Shown: positions 47,305 through 57,544 of the stretch, in pieces
Position numbering within the stretch: the stretch's first letter is position 1
Layout of the letters: each line of letters starts with the position of its first letter
Origin: Larix kaempferi
Lineage: Eukaryota; Streptophyta; Pinopsida; Pinales; Pinaceae
DNA length: 64,000 bases
Assembly: GCA_027924585.1 (NCBI GenBank)
Contig: BSBM01000600.1
Coordinates: 15,559,001-15,623,000, forward strand
Reading direction: 5' to 3'
Notes under the pieces: model-generated
What the model saw: only the letters and a program-made list of their open reading frames with translations
What the model was told of the DNA's origin: nothing
The model's database searches: none
Translations under genes and position numbers: made by a program

Positions 47305-48612
47305 TCATGATGCGGGGACTTTCCAGTCGTCATCCCAACACTCCATCATCTGCTCGATGGTCTCTTCATCCAGTCGATAAAACCCTAGATACCATAATCC
47401 TTCCTGCGCATCAGCCCTTGGTTGAATGTGTGACTGATGCCTCCTCACGCTAAACCTCATGATGCATGTATACTTGTCGGTCAGCGGTTTTGAAATGTGC
47501 GGCGTTGCCATAATCGCTTCGCGCAACTGGTGATAATAGACATAAAACACTTCAGTCGTATGCCGCTGTATTGATGCCTTCGGGCTTGCCCATCGGTTAG
47601 CAAAATGTGTTCCATAGCCCTGGCCTGCTAAGGTTGGGACGCCCTGATACCCATCCGGCTCTTTCCATCCTACAAAGGCTATCAATACGAGCAGCCAGCT
47701 GAAATGGGATGATGTCCCACTATCCTGTGTATCTTCAACATCTGCTAGAAACTCGTTTAGTAAGAACTGGCACCAATTGTAATGTCTTCCGCGCAATATA
47801 TTAGATGCTTCCTTGATTGCGATCGTTGGTACCTCAAGCGATCTACACTTGCACAAAAGCTTTCCTGCAAGTAACTAGGTAGTAAACTTTGTGGCGCGGT
47901 CATTGATATCGGCGATCGGGAACCCACTTCCCTTCTGCACTACACCGAATTCTTTTGCTACTTTGGTGCTCAGACTTCTATCATGTGCCCTCTTTATGAT
48001 TAGGTCAGCAGGGTCCTCTCCTCTCTTGTCCAGGTCTGTGATCTGGTGTATCATGTCTATACTGATATCAATGCGCTTGTCCAACCATAAGAATCCTTCA
48101 TGCACGCAAGTCAAGAGTACGCGCACCACCGCCGAAAACTTGGTGCCTTTAGTGAAATGCAGCATTTTCAATAAGTTTAACAACCCTGATGGCTAAATGG
48201 ATTTTAGCCAATCTTGGACTTCCAGTCTTTCGACGCCATTCTGTGGATTCGTTACTCGGTTGAGGTATGGGTTAGGTCTGAATTGTGGGTAATCCTTCGG
48301 CATTACCAGCATGTTTTCAAGTAAGTCCAGGTCATCTAGCTTGCATCCTGGTACGCCGCCCAGCAAATTTTCCTCAATCTTCACCCTAGTAGAAATGACA
48401 GGGACCAAGATTTCATACACAGAATTCTTTTGTAAGTGGACCGGCGTGGCGTCATCTTTCCGTGCAGGAATGTAGTCTAGCACCGAGTAAATAGGTAGGT
48501 TTTGTTGTTTCATTTGTGCTTCGGCTCCTCCGTGCTCTGGTTCTTTTCCCTTACTGGTTCCTCCAACCTGCCTGGCTGAGCTTCTAGAGGTAGCTCCCTT
48601 CGTTGTCGTCAT
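47305..48612 (-). pseudogene. Extra frame of element J downstream of integrase, function unknown
   Basis: One minus-strand frame of 436 codons starts MTTTKGATSRSSARQVGGTS and ends DDDWKVPAS at 47305. It is interrupted by only two stops (near 48194 and 47876). I do not recognise the family. Visible features: a basic, Ser/Thr-rich N-terminus; HEGFLWLDKRIDISIDMIHQ near residue 170; KRGEDPADLIIKRAHDRSL; SSHFSWLLVLIAFVGW, which is hydrophobic but short for a membrane helix; and an acidic C-terminus. Position and strand are those of env-like or additional ORFs in Athila/Tat elements, but I see no signal peptide or clear membrane anchor, so an envelope role is unsupported. Confidence 0.6.
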
Positions 48613-49320
48613 GACTGCTGGAATCCCTGACTGCTCAAATAACCAGGATAGGTCCTGTAAATCGTCCTACTCGTTCATAAACTGCTCAGTTTGTTCAGCT
48701 CTCTGGTAGCTTTGATAACAATTGCACAACAGTTCGTAAAGTAGAGAAATGGCTGAGTGAGGCCATATTTATAGGCTCAACTGATCTGTAACGTGGCCTT
48801 TCACGGTTGCCGAGGCACTTGATACCATGTTTATTATCCAGATCACCCTATGATTTCGGCCCTATCATCCGATCCTTCTCATCATGCCAATGTTGTTTCC
48901 TTAAATGTGAAAAGGTTGCCAAGCAGCCAGATTGTCAACTCCATTGGGTTAGCATTAACTGCTCAACCTGCCAGCCGGACTCGGGTGCTATATCGGTCAC
49001 ATCGGTCTTTATGGTAGTCCAAAGTGTCTCATCTGCTCTTAAATTTTAAAATTTGTAAGTGTCGCCAAATTGGTTAACGGCCCACTAACCGGCCAACAAA
49101 CGCTATGGTAACGGTTCCCGTCATGATGTGCTAGCGGTCTTGTGCGAAAGTAACTTCCGGTCGTGCATTCTGCGATATCTATCGCGCGACCACGGTTCCG
49201 CCTTTTCTACGCAATTTCTACCTTGTGATGCTTGGTTTTTGTCTTTTTCTTTTCTTTTCTTTTTTTTGCGCGCAACTTCATCAGTGTTGCGCGGTACGCC
49301 TCCCTTGATCATACAGTATT
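48613..49320 (-). other. Spacer between integrase and extra frame of element J
   Basis: About 700 bases. A lysine-rich 63-codon frame (49312-49121) trails the integrase; otherwise I see nothing. Confidence 0.4.
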
Positions 49321-52104
49321 CTACGCAGCCGGACTATCGTGGTAAGGCTTTAGTCTGCTACCATTTATCAAACTTGGTAAGGTATCTCCGGCTAATGTAG
49401 ATAACTGGACTGCGCCACCATTAGTAATATGCATTACAGTATACGGGCCAAGCCAATGCATCTTAAACTTTCCAGGAAATTTCAGGAATTTGCTATCATA
49501 CAGGAGGACTAGATCACCTACCTGGAAAGACTTGTTCTTGATGTGGCGATCGTGCCATGCTTTTTCGCGCTCTTTCTATACTTGTTGGTGGAAGCCTACG
49601 ATGAAGCGATCCTCCTCCAGCCCAACCAAGTGTAGGAGCCTTTCTTCTAGCGCTGCGCGATCTGCCATGCTTGTAAATGTAGCTATGCGCAAGCTGGGAA
49701 CGATATATTCCATTGGCATTATTGCTTCTTTCCCATAGGCCAACCTGAAAGATGTATGGCCGGTCAGTTTCTTGCATGTAGTCCTGTATTCCCATAGTAC
49801 AGATGGAATGCGCAGGTCCCAATCGTCCCGATTGACGTTGCATATCTTAGTTAGCGCATTCTCCAACACTTTGTTAAATGCTTCAACAGTTCCATTCACC
49901 TGTGGGTGATAAGGCGTGCTGCGCTGATGATGAATGTGGAACTCTTCGGTCAAGGCTTCAATGGTTCTATTCAAAAAGTGAGTGCCCTAATCACTCATCA
50001 AAATATTCGGGCATCCGAACCTTGTAACGATGTTCTCATATATAAACTCCGCGGCTGTAGCTGCGCTACAGTCTTTCACGGGCTTTGCTTCTGCCCATTT
50101 GGTGAGGCAGTCAGTTGCAGTAATAATGTACCTCGCACCAGTTCTCTTCCCTGGTGGGTTAATAGGACCCACAAAATCAATAGCCCATTTCTCAAATACC
50201 TACAATGTTAACTGTGGATTTAAGGGCATTTCATCCCTACGCGATGGCTTCCCTGTCCTCTAACATACATCTCAATTCTGGCAATGTTCCTTCGAATCTT
50301 TATGAATTGTAGGCCACCATAGCCCTACGCACAATATCTTCTGCGCAATAGCTCTGCCTACATAGTGGCCTCCTGCAACTCCTGAATGCACATCAGCCAG
50401 TATGAATGGTTTCTCATGCTCTAACACGCATCTGCGTAGTACTTCATCTGGTCCCAGCTTGTATAGTTGACCTGCGATTATAGTGAAGTCTGTTGCGCGC
50501 ACTACCAGCTGCTTCTTTTGCTGCGTAGTGAACTCCTTAGGTGCCATCCCCGTAGTCAAAAAGTCAATGATGTTCTGATAGTAATCATCGGCAACCTGTA
50601 TAGCAAACAACTGCGCATTGGGCAGATGGTCCTCCAGATTCGTCGGCTCTTCTCCTGACTCAATCCTTGATAGATGATCAGGTCCTAAATTGAATCGTCC
50701 TAGCTTAACCACAATTTCAAAGTCATACTCCTGAAACAGTAGTAACCATCTGCATATGCGCCCCCCTAACACTGGCTTATTGATCAGGTATTTCAAAGCA
50801 AAATGGTCAGTGAACATGGAGAAATGTGCACCAAGCAAGTAATGTCTGAACTTCTGTAGTGCATAGACCATAGTGAGTCCTTCTCGCTCAGTAGTGGTAT
50901 AATTCTTCTCAGCAGATGACAACTTTCTACTGGAAAATGCAATGGGATGATCAATACCACCCTCTCTTGGCTGAGCAAGAGAAATGCCCAATGTTATACA
51001 TGAAGCGTCAACATGGACATGAAACGGCTTCTCCCAGTCTGGAAAAACTAGGATCGGCGTAGTGACCATCTTTTCTTTTAGTGTATCAAAGCCTTGTTCA
51101 CATTCTTCGTTCCAGATGAACGACGCATCTTTCTTTAGCAGCTTCTCCATGGGTGCGGTTATCTGCGCATACCCTTTTATGAATTTCCTGTAATAGCCGG
51201 TATGCCCCAATGTAGTGTGCAACTGCCTGACTAAATTTGGTGTAGGCAAGTTTACAATGACTGCGATCTTTGCAGGATCAACCATCAAGCCCTGTTTGCA
51301 CACAATGTGCCCCAACAAAATTCCATAGGGCACACAGAAAACACACTTGTTCAAATTCAATGAAATTTGATGTTGTCTACACTTTTCCAGCATCATCCTG
51401 AGGTTTGCGGCATGGTTCTTTAGTAATCCGAAAATGGTCCAATCATCAAAATAAACCTCTAAAAACTTATGTATGAAGTCTTTAAACACTGCGACGACCA
51501 CTCTAGAAAATATGACAAGTGCGTTCTTCAGTCCAAAAGGCATCACTGTGTACTGGAATGACCCCCATTCTGTAGCAAAAGTAGTCTTGTGCCTATCTGC
51601 GCAATCAATCCTGATCTGATGGTAGCCAGAGAATCCATCAGTAAAAGAATATGCCTCATTCCCTCCAACATTGTCTAGGACTTCATCTGTAAAAGGTGTA
51701 GGGAATGGGTCGTGCATTGACGCATCATTCAGCTTTCTGAGATCCACACAGATCCTGATCTCACCCTTTGTTTTCTTATCCTGGATAACCATCGGGCTTA
51801 TCCACTCAGATTCTTCAACCGGTTCGATGATCCCTGCATCGAGCATTTTATCGAGTTCTTCCTTAACTCATTCTTTGTAGCGCGGATTCAGTCGATACGG
51901 TCTTTGCTTAACAGGCTTCACGCAAGGCTTAAGAGGAATTTTCATCACTCCTAAGTCTCCCATAATACCTCTCATCTCTATGAACTTGGTCAGGAATAAT
52001 TCTCGATATTCCTGTAATATACCCGCGACCTCTTCAACTGTATCTTCATCCCAATAGTCTCTGATAGCTGCGAACTTTGGCTCTTCGCTGATGCCAATGT
52101 TCAC
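49321..52104 (-). pseudogene. Element J reverse transcriptase, RNase H and integrase
   Basis: On the minus strand, RPYRLNPRYKE then an in-frame TGA near 51873, MLDAGIIEPVEESEWISPMV, RICVDLRKLNDASMHDPFP, FTDGFSGYHQI and FGLKNALVIF. The catalytic box is VYFDDWTIFG (near 51450), and LGHTGYYRKFIKGYAQITAP follows. RNase H: HVHVDASCITLGI, FTDHFALKYLI, DHLSRIESGEE. Integrase: [14 protein letters not shown]-like block with the first Asp near 50120, NILMSD with a stop right after it, [15 protein letters not shown] with the catalytic Glu near 49895, [15 protein letters not shown], and a C-terminal FQVGDLVLLYDSKFLKFPGK, LGPYTVMHI and GSRLKPYH. Only a handful of stops, so this copy is moderately young. 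Confidence 0.88.
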
Positions 52105-52754
52105 TTTTCTTGTTTCACAGGTCCACTCATATCTGGGATTTCCAGTGGAGGTCCTTCTACCTCGCGTGATCCCTCTGACTCAGGTATCTGTATGTTGCGC
52201 GGGTCCTCTTCATCACTGTCTGCTTTATCCTCGCAGTCCTCAGTGATGTGATAATAATCAAGGGCGTGCTCTAGCTGCTCCTCCCATTCTGGTTGTAGGC
52301 ATGCAGGTACGTTGTTTGCTCCAAAGAATTCTTCCAGTGTCATGGTTCTTTGTGTACAATCTAGACTGAATATTTTTTTCTTAAAAACCTGCAGCGCATC
52401 ATTGATACTCGGATGTTTATCTTCGAAACTGAAATCTGTCTGGAAACTTATGGTTAGTGCAGACCAATCCGCTGTGCCTCTGCGCAATTCCAAGTCTAGA
52501 TACCACTTCTTTGGAATCGGTTCCTCCAGCATATGCACAAACAGATGCACCCATTCTGTTTGTGGCCTTTCTACCCAAGCTTGTACACAAGATTCAATAT
52601 GATCCCTTGGATCCGTCTGACCATTATATTTTTCGAAAGATAGTGTAACCTTCTCAACAAACCTAATTTGCATCTTAATTCTGCACTGATCCCATGTGGT
52701 CAGTGTCTTCTTATGCACAGCCCACCATCTGGCAGGTGTCCCGCGCAGTGCCAT
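52101..52754 (-). CDS. Gag-like domain of element J between protease and RT
   Basis: A 217-codon minus-strand frame with no internal stop. It starts MALRGTPARWWAVHKKTLTT and WDQCRIKMQIRF, which resembles the second half of a Retrotrans_gag domain (ALRG.A..W, W......F). It goes on LSFEKYNGQTDPRDHIESC, WVHLFVHMLEEPIPKKWYLD, LELRRGTADWSALTISFQTD and FSFED, which resembles another gag-type domain in full. An acidic tail (EDCEDKADSDEEDPRNIQI) leads to the RT in another frame (overlap of four bases with the next frame). Gag domains normally come before the protease; here one lies after it. The role is unknown; a second capsid-like or assembly module is my guess. Confidence 0.65.
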   Translation of the reverse strand: MALRGTPARWWAVHKKTLTTWDQCRIKMQIRFVEKVTLSFEKYNGQTDPRDHIESCVQAWVERPQTEWVHLFVHMLEEPIPKKWYLDLELRRGTADWSALTISFQTDFSFEDKHPSINDALQVFKKKIFSLDCTQRTMTLEEFFGANNVPACLQPEWEEQLEHALDYYHITEDCEDKADSDEEDPRNIQIPESEGSREVEGPPLEIPDMSGPVKQEK

Positions 52755-52929
52755 GTCTAATGATGAGATGCGGTATTCATCCGCAACTATTGTAGTATAT
52801 TCTTTGATAAAGCAATAAACATTAGATAAACCATCAAAGGTAGGGATTGGAGTTACCTCTTTGCCAATCCAGCAGAGTGACTTCGTGATCAGCGTGCATT
52901 TCCTGGCAGATACTTCATGTAATCTACTT

Positions 52930-53470
52930 TGTCAGTTTTCCAGTCCTGCATCAAAGTCTGAAATTCAAGAGCTATCACAGCGCCAACTGAGTGTGCCATC
53001 CGCAGTTGGATTAATATAGTCAGCAGCATTGGTCGTCATCTTGTAAATACAGTCCAAGTCTTGGGCTCGGGATTCCTCTTGTATCGATTCAACATATCGT
53101 TCACCCTGTGAGGGGTCCAATGGCGCGATGACCCTGATATCATTTCCTTCAAATATCATTTTCATGGTCTTCAAGTCAATAATGGCAGAATAAGTCATTG
53201 CCCAATCGATACCCAGCAGTGCTGGATAAGGGTGATTGTCATCCACGATTTCAATTACTTCAAAATCTGCATAGCTGCGCACTCCGTCAATGTCAACAAT
53301 GGTGTTGGGTAACCTCCCCAAAGGTATAACTATCCCTTGATTAGCCATTCTTAACTGTAGAGGGGACCACTATAACTTTGGTTTGCCCATATGATGCCAT
53401 GTATGCTTGGTTAAGACATTTACTTCGGATCCAAGATCAAGGATGATCTCATCCATCTCGTAGTCCCCAA
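52930..53470 (-). pseudogene. Element J protease
   Basis: The minus strand from about 53465 reads IGDYEMDEIILDLGSEVNVL, with Asp-Leu-Gly in place of Asp-Ser/Thr-Gly, as known for Athila-type proteases. After a stop near 53370 a frame at 53348-52965 carries RMANQGIVIPLGRLPNTIVD, SYADFEVIEIVDD, YPALLGIDWAMTYSAIIDLK (the hydrophobic-Leu-Gly block of retropepsins) and a Gln/Glu-rich linker. It lies between the zinc knuckles and the gag-like domain. Confidence 0.75.
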
Positions 53471-53471
53471 T

Positions 53472-55463
53472 CTATGCAGTGAGCCTCATTTCCCTTCCTA
53501 TTCTTTTAGGACTCTTAATATTATGGACTGCACCATGGGCAGCCCCCTTCTCGTTGTTTGGCTCATACTGCCTCAATAGCTTTTCAAATTCCATGAAAGC
53601 ATCTGTGCTCTTTAATAACTTCATGCAGCTTCGTAGGAACTGCGCAATAGAGGTGCCTATGTCTACCGCAACGCTCATCTGATCATATGCCGCAGGCATA
53701 TCCTGTCTTTGCGATATTTCACTGCACAACTGGATTCTCGGGGAGCCGGGTGGTGATGTTCTGAACATGTCCCATGCTTCCTTGAATGCCCCCTTATTTT
53801 TCTGTAAGTCCAAACCCGGTGCTTTCCCAGGAGCTTTTCTAATCCATACTGGCTCACCAGGATTCTGCCTAGGATCACGCGTTCCAGAAGTCGAAGCTTC
53901 TGTGCCTCCATCTCTTCCTGTATCAACGCCACTGCGCATTACCATATTTACACTTGGATCCGCAGGTCTTCTCTCTGCTGCGATCAACTGAATGTTGGGA
54001 TTCAGTGGTTTTGTCCTTCTTCATTTTTGCATTTCTACCTCAAGCACAGGACAGTCTTCAATGACATGCTCAAATGATTTACAATAATTGCACGTGGTGC
54101 ATGGGTTGGTACAATCTCGAGATACATGACCTGGCTAGCCACAGTTATAACAGATTACCTGGCCATGGCCTCTTCCTTGCGCAGGGCCAACATTTCTTCC
54201 TCTCCCGCGGTATCCACCACCACGGCCTTTATATCCTCCTTGGTCATAGTGGGTGTTGTCTTGTTTCGGCTGATTTTCTTCTTGAACGCGGTACATTCCA
54301 GCACCTCGCATCGCTTCCATATCGCGCTTTCTTTCATTCATCAGCTCATATGCGCGACAGTTGGATTCATCATGTCCCACTGATTTACAGAAATTACAAT
54401 ATAAGTTTTTAGGTGTTTTTACATATTTCTGTATTAGGTAACAGTCCTCAGGTCTATGTCCTCTGCTTCTACAGATTTCACACCACAGCGCCTAATTGTG
54501 ATTCATATTCATTGGGTTTGGTGTGCCACTGTCAAGATAATCTTGAAATAGAGGGCAATGTTCTCTAGTGTGGCCCTCTCCTTTGCATCCTGTGCACCAA
54601 ACTTCGCGTCTTGGTTCATATCTCTGTTCTTTTCCATTCTTCATACCTTGCAATTCTAACGTCAAGGTGTTCAACTGGTTCTGGATCTGTGACATCCCAG
54701 AACTACTCTCGCCAATCGGCAAAGCCTCCAGCTTCATTGCGATCTTTAAGGCCTCTACCTGCGACAGAACCTTCTACTGCATCAATGGTTGGCTGATGTG
54801 GGGAAACAACACAGCAATGAACCATTCCTGGTGCTGTTGCGGATCTATAACAAAGCTCACTTAGTCTAACAATGTCTTAAATTTTTGGTAAATTCCTAGA
54901 CCCTTTCAGTAGGTTTCTGCTTAATTTATTTTAGCTTTGTTATGCACTATGACTCAGATTTCGGTTTCTTAAACTCGGCTATGAGTGTAGCCTTGATTTC
55001 TGTTAGGGTTCTCCGCTGTGCCTGAGAATATTTCATAAACCAATGCAATGCTCGGTCTCTAAAAGTAGTGATGAGCTACGCTCTCTTCACAACATCATCC
55101 TGAACTTGCTTTACACTCCATATGGCTTCACATAGAAACCAATGTTGATCAGGGTCTTCTAGACCCATTCCTTTGAATATCGGCAGTTTTATATCATTAT
55201 TTGTCATTCTCCTTCCTGGTCTTACACCACCTTGAGGAGTGTTATGAGTTTGCGGAGGGTTCTGAGCGGAAAAAATGAAGGTTATTCGGGATAGTGCTAT
55301 TCTGCGGGATATTTGGAGATTGGGTATTCTGAACTGGAATAGCCTGAGTCGGAATGGTCTGAGTTGGAATGGTCTGAGCACCCACTCCTGCGGTGCTTCC
55401 AATATTAATGTTCTGCGGACTGGTTTGCGCTACACTCGTAGCGGGTTGATTCTGAGATAGGGG
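53472..55463 (-). pseudogene. Element J gag with five zinc knuckles
   Basis: The start is lost under copia-3. Near 55440-55270 a Pro/Thr/Gln-rich linker (TIPTQTIPTQAIPVQNTQSP) is visible. Then NNDIKLPIFKGMGLEDPDQHW (55210) and, in another frame, RALHWFMKYSQAQRRTLTEI form the capsid-type domain. Five CX2CX4HX4C knuckles share one frame: CTGCKGEGHTREHC (54596-54555), CEICRSRGHRPEDC (54482-54441), CNFCKSVGHDESNC (54398-54357), CYNCG-stop-PGHVSRDC (54152-54111) and CNYCKSFEHVIEDC (54092-54051). A Gly/Arg-rich GGYKGRGGGYRGRGR patch lies between the third and fourth. A 171-codon segment (53987-53472) follows up to the protease. Several stops make it a pseudogene. Confidence 0.82.
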
Positions 55464-56054
55464 TGTTAAATTTTGAGCATTAATTCACAATACTCTAGGA
55501 TCTTTACTAAGAGAATAACATGTACAGTATATCAATGCATAACAATCATATCAAGCATGTCAAGCATCACAGGAATCAAAAGCAAGAGAGACAAGAGACA
55601 CAGAGTTTCCGTGGGGAAAACCCTAAGGTGAAAAACCCCACAACTTCCTCAGAGATAGATAGAGCAATGGCTCAACCAAAGTACAACCAAAATACACTGA
55701 GATAGTCTCGTAGTAGCAGATGATCCTCCTCCTCACTAGTGCGCCACTTTCTGAGTGAGATAAGTATGAGTTTCCGAGTGATCCAAATAGAGATCTCCCG
55801 ATCTCTATTTATACTAGTTTGTTTGCCCAGTGACCTTATGGGGCCGACTTGTCTAGCTAGGTACATCAACCATATAATATGTATTTCAGAGCCGACCCCA
55901 CACATGGTGGTCTAATAACCCATCTCCAAGTACACACACTTGCGACACTTGTCAATACACATGACGACACTTCCTTATAGAGGAATAACACATCTCTTAT
56001 AAGGGTACAATAAATATATATGAAATACATTCCGAAGTTACATATACATCAACA
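55464..56054 (-). repeat. 3' LTR of copia-3 (591 bp)
   Basis: On the element's strand it starts TGTTGATGTATATG and ends AATTTAACA. TATAAATAG is at 55805-55813 (minus). It lacks the repeated GGTGGTCTAATAACC subrepeats of the other copies and is diverged from them. Confidence 0.9.
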
Positions 56055-56070
56055 CTCCCTCTTAACTAGG
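56055..56070 (-). other. Polypurine tract of copia-3
   Basis: The minus strand reads CCTAGTTAAGAGGGAG before the LTR, as in the other copies. Confidence 0.8.
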
Positions 56071-56269
56071 AAGGTATTTCTCTACACAGTTCTGCTAGAC
56101 AAGTCTTCTTCTCGGGATCATCGTCACAACTGTTGCTATCTCAACCAATCTCTGACTCTACTCGTCATAGGAAGTTCTACATAGCCAGTCCTTTTTCATA
56201 CTGGATGTAGGCCCACCACCTGCAGGTCTTCGTCATCACTGGCCATATTGTGGAATCCTCAGGACTTAT

Positions 56270-56885
56270 TACATGCATCACAAAACCTTGCAAGAGCATC
56301 CCAGGACTTATTACGGGCACACTACCCAACCTATCGGATCTCCCAGGGAGCTATTACATGTGACCCTACCACAAAACCTCGAAAGAGAATCCCGGGACTG
56401 ATTACGAGCACACAGCTCAACCTATCGGATCTCCCAGGGCGCTATTATATGTGGTCACCACAAAACCTTGCAAGAGCATCCCAGGACTTATTACAGGAAC
56501 ACATCCCAACCTATCAGATCTCCCAGGGCGATATTACATGTGGTCATGGCAAAACCTTGCAAGAGCATCCCAGGACTTATTACGAGGACACAGCTCAACC
56601 TATTGGATCTCCCAGGGCGCTATTATATGCCATAGGACAAAACCTCGAAAGAGCATCTGCCAGATATCCCAGGGTGAAATTATATGCCATAGAAAAAACC
56701 TTGCAAGACTATCTGCAGATATCCCAGGGCGCTATTATATGTCCTCCCAAAGCAAAACCTCGAAAGAGTGTTTGCCAAATCTCCCAGGGAGCTATTATAT
56801 GCCAGCGGCAAAACCTAGCAAGAGAATCTGCAAACCTCCCAGGGCGCTATTATATGCTTATTTGCACAACCTGTCCACGGCCACA
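56270..56885. repeat. Tandem array 1 of copia-3
   Basis: Units share ACAAAACCT(T/C)G(C/A)AAGAGCATC, CAGGACTTATTAC and TCCCAGGGCGCTATTATATG. Early units step by 88-91 bp, later ones by about 57-60 bp, which suggests that an inner segment was lost from the shorter units. Confidence 0.9.
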
Positions 56886-56989
56886 AAGTATCAACATGAT
56901 ACTCATCATACACCATCCTGATGTATACATGATCATCATCACTGCAACATCCTGCTGCATATCATCTAGAGCAACATCCTGAAGCTCGT

Positions 56990-57400
56990 CATCCATGATC
57001 ATCCTTGATCATATAATGCATCTACCTGATGCATACCAAGTATCTACCTAATACATATCATCATACATGATCCACCTAATCATACAATGTATCCACCTGA
57101 TACAAATACAAAAACATGATCCACCTGATCATACCTGATACATATCAACATACATGATCTACCTAATCATACACAGTATCCACCTGATACATATACAGAT
57201 ACATGGTCCAAGCATCCAACATGATGCATATAAAAAACATATACAAATGTATCTACTGATCATTTCCAGCATCCAACATGATGCGTACATACATATACAT
57301 ATAAATGATCCAACTGATCATATCCAGCATCCAACATGATGCGTACATACATATACATATAAATGATCCAACTGATCATATCCAGCATCCTCCTGATGCA
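56990..57400. repeat. Tandem array 2 of copia-3
   Basis: CCACCTGATACATATA, ATGATCCACCTGATCATAC and, further right, CCAACATGATGCGTACATAC units of about 57 bp. Confidence 0.85.
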
Positions 57401-57544
57401 TATACAGAGCAGTAACTGGAGCATTGTCCTGATGCTGATCATCCAGCGCTTACATCCACAACCATGTGAAGGATCCTCCTTCCAACATGCTTGGAATGGC
57501 TTCTGCAAATGTGTCCATCACTTCTTCCTCGAAGTGTCATCAAT

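Larger units (their letters stand above)
47299..55463 (-). mobile_element. Element J: Athila/Tat-like gypsy element without visible LTRs
   Basis: Minus strand, 5' to 3': gag N-terminus, five zinc knuckles, protease with DLG, a gag-like domain, RT, RNase H, integrase, and an extra frame. The Asp-Leu-Gly protease triplet and the lack of a chromodomain point to the Athila/Tat side of plant gypsy elements. Both ends are covered by 3' LTRs of copia copies (copia-2 on the left, copia-3 on the right), so its own LTRs are not in the window. Confidence 0.85.

Noticed and set aside
47305-48612. Envelope gene of a retrovirus-like element
   Set aside because: The position fits, but no signal peptide, cleavage site or clear membrane anchor is visible.
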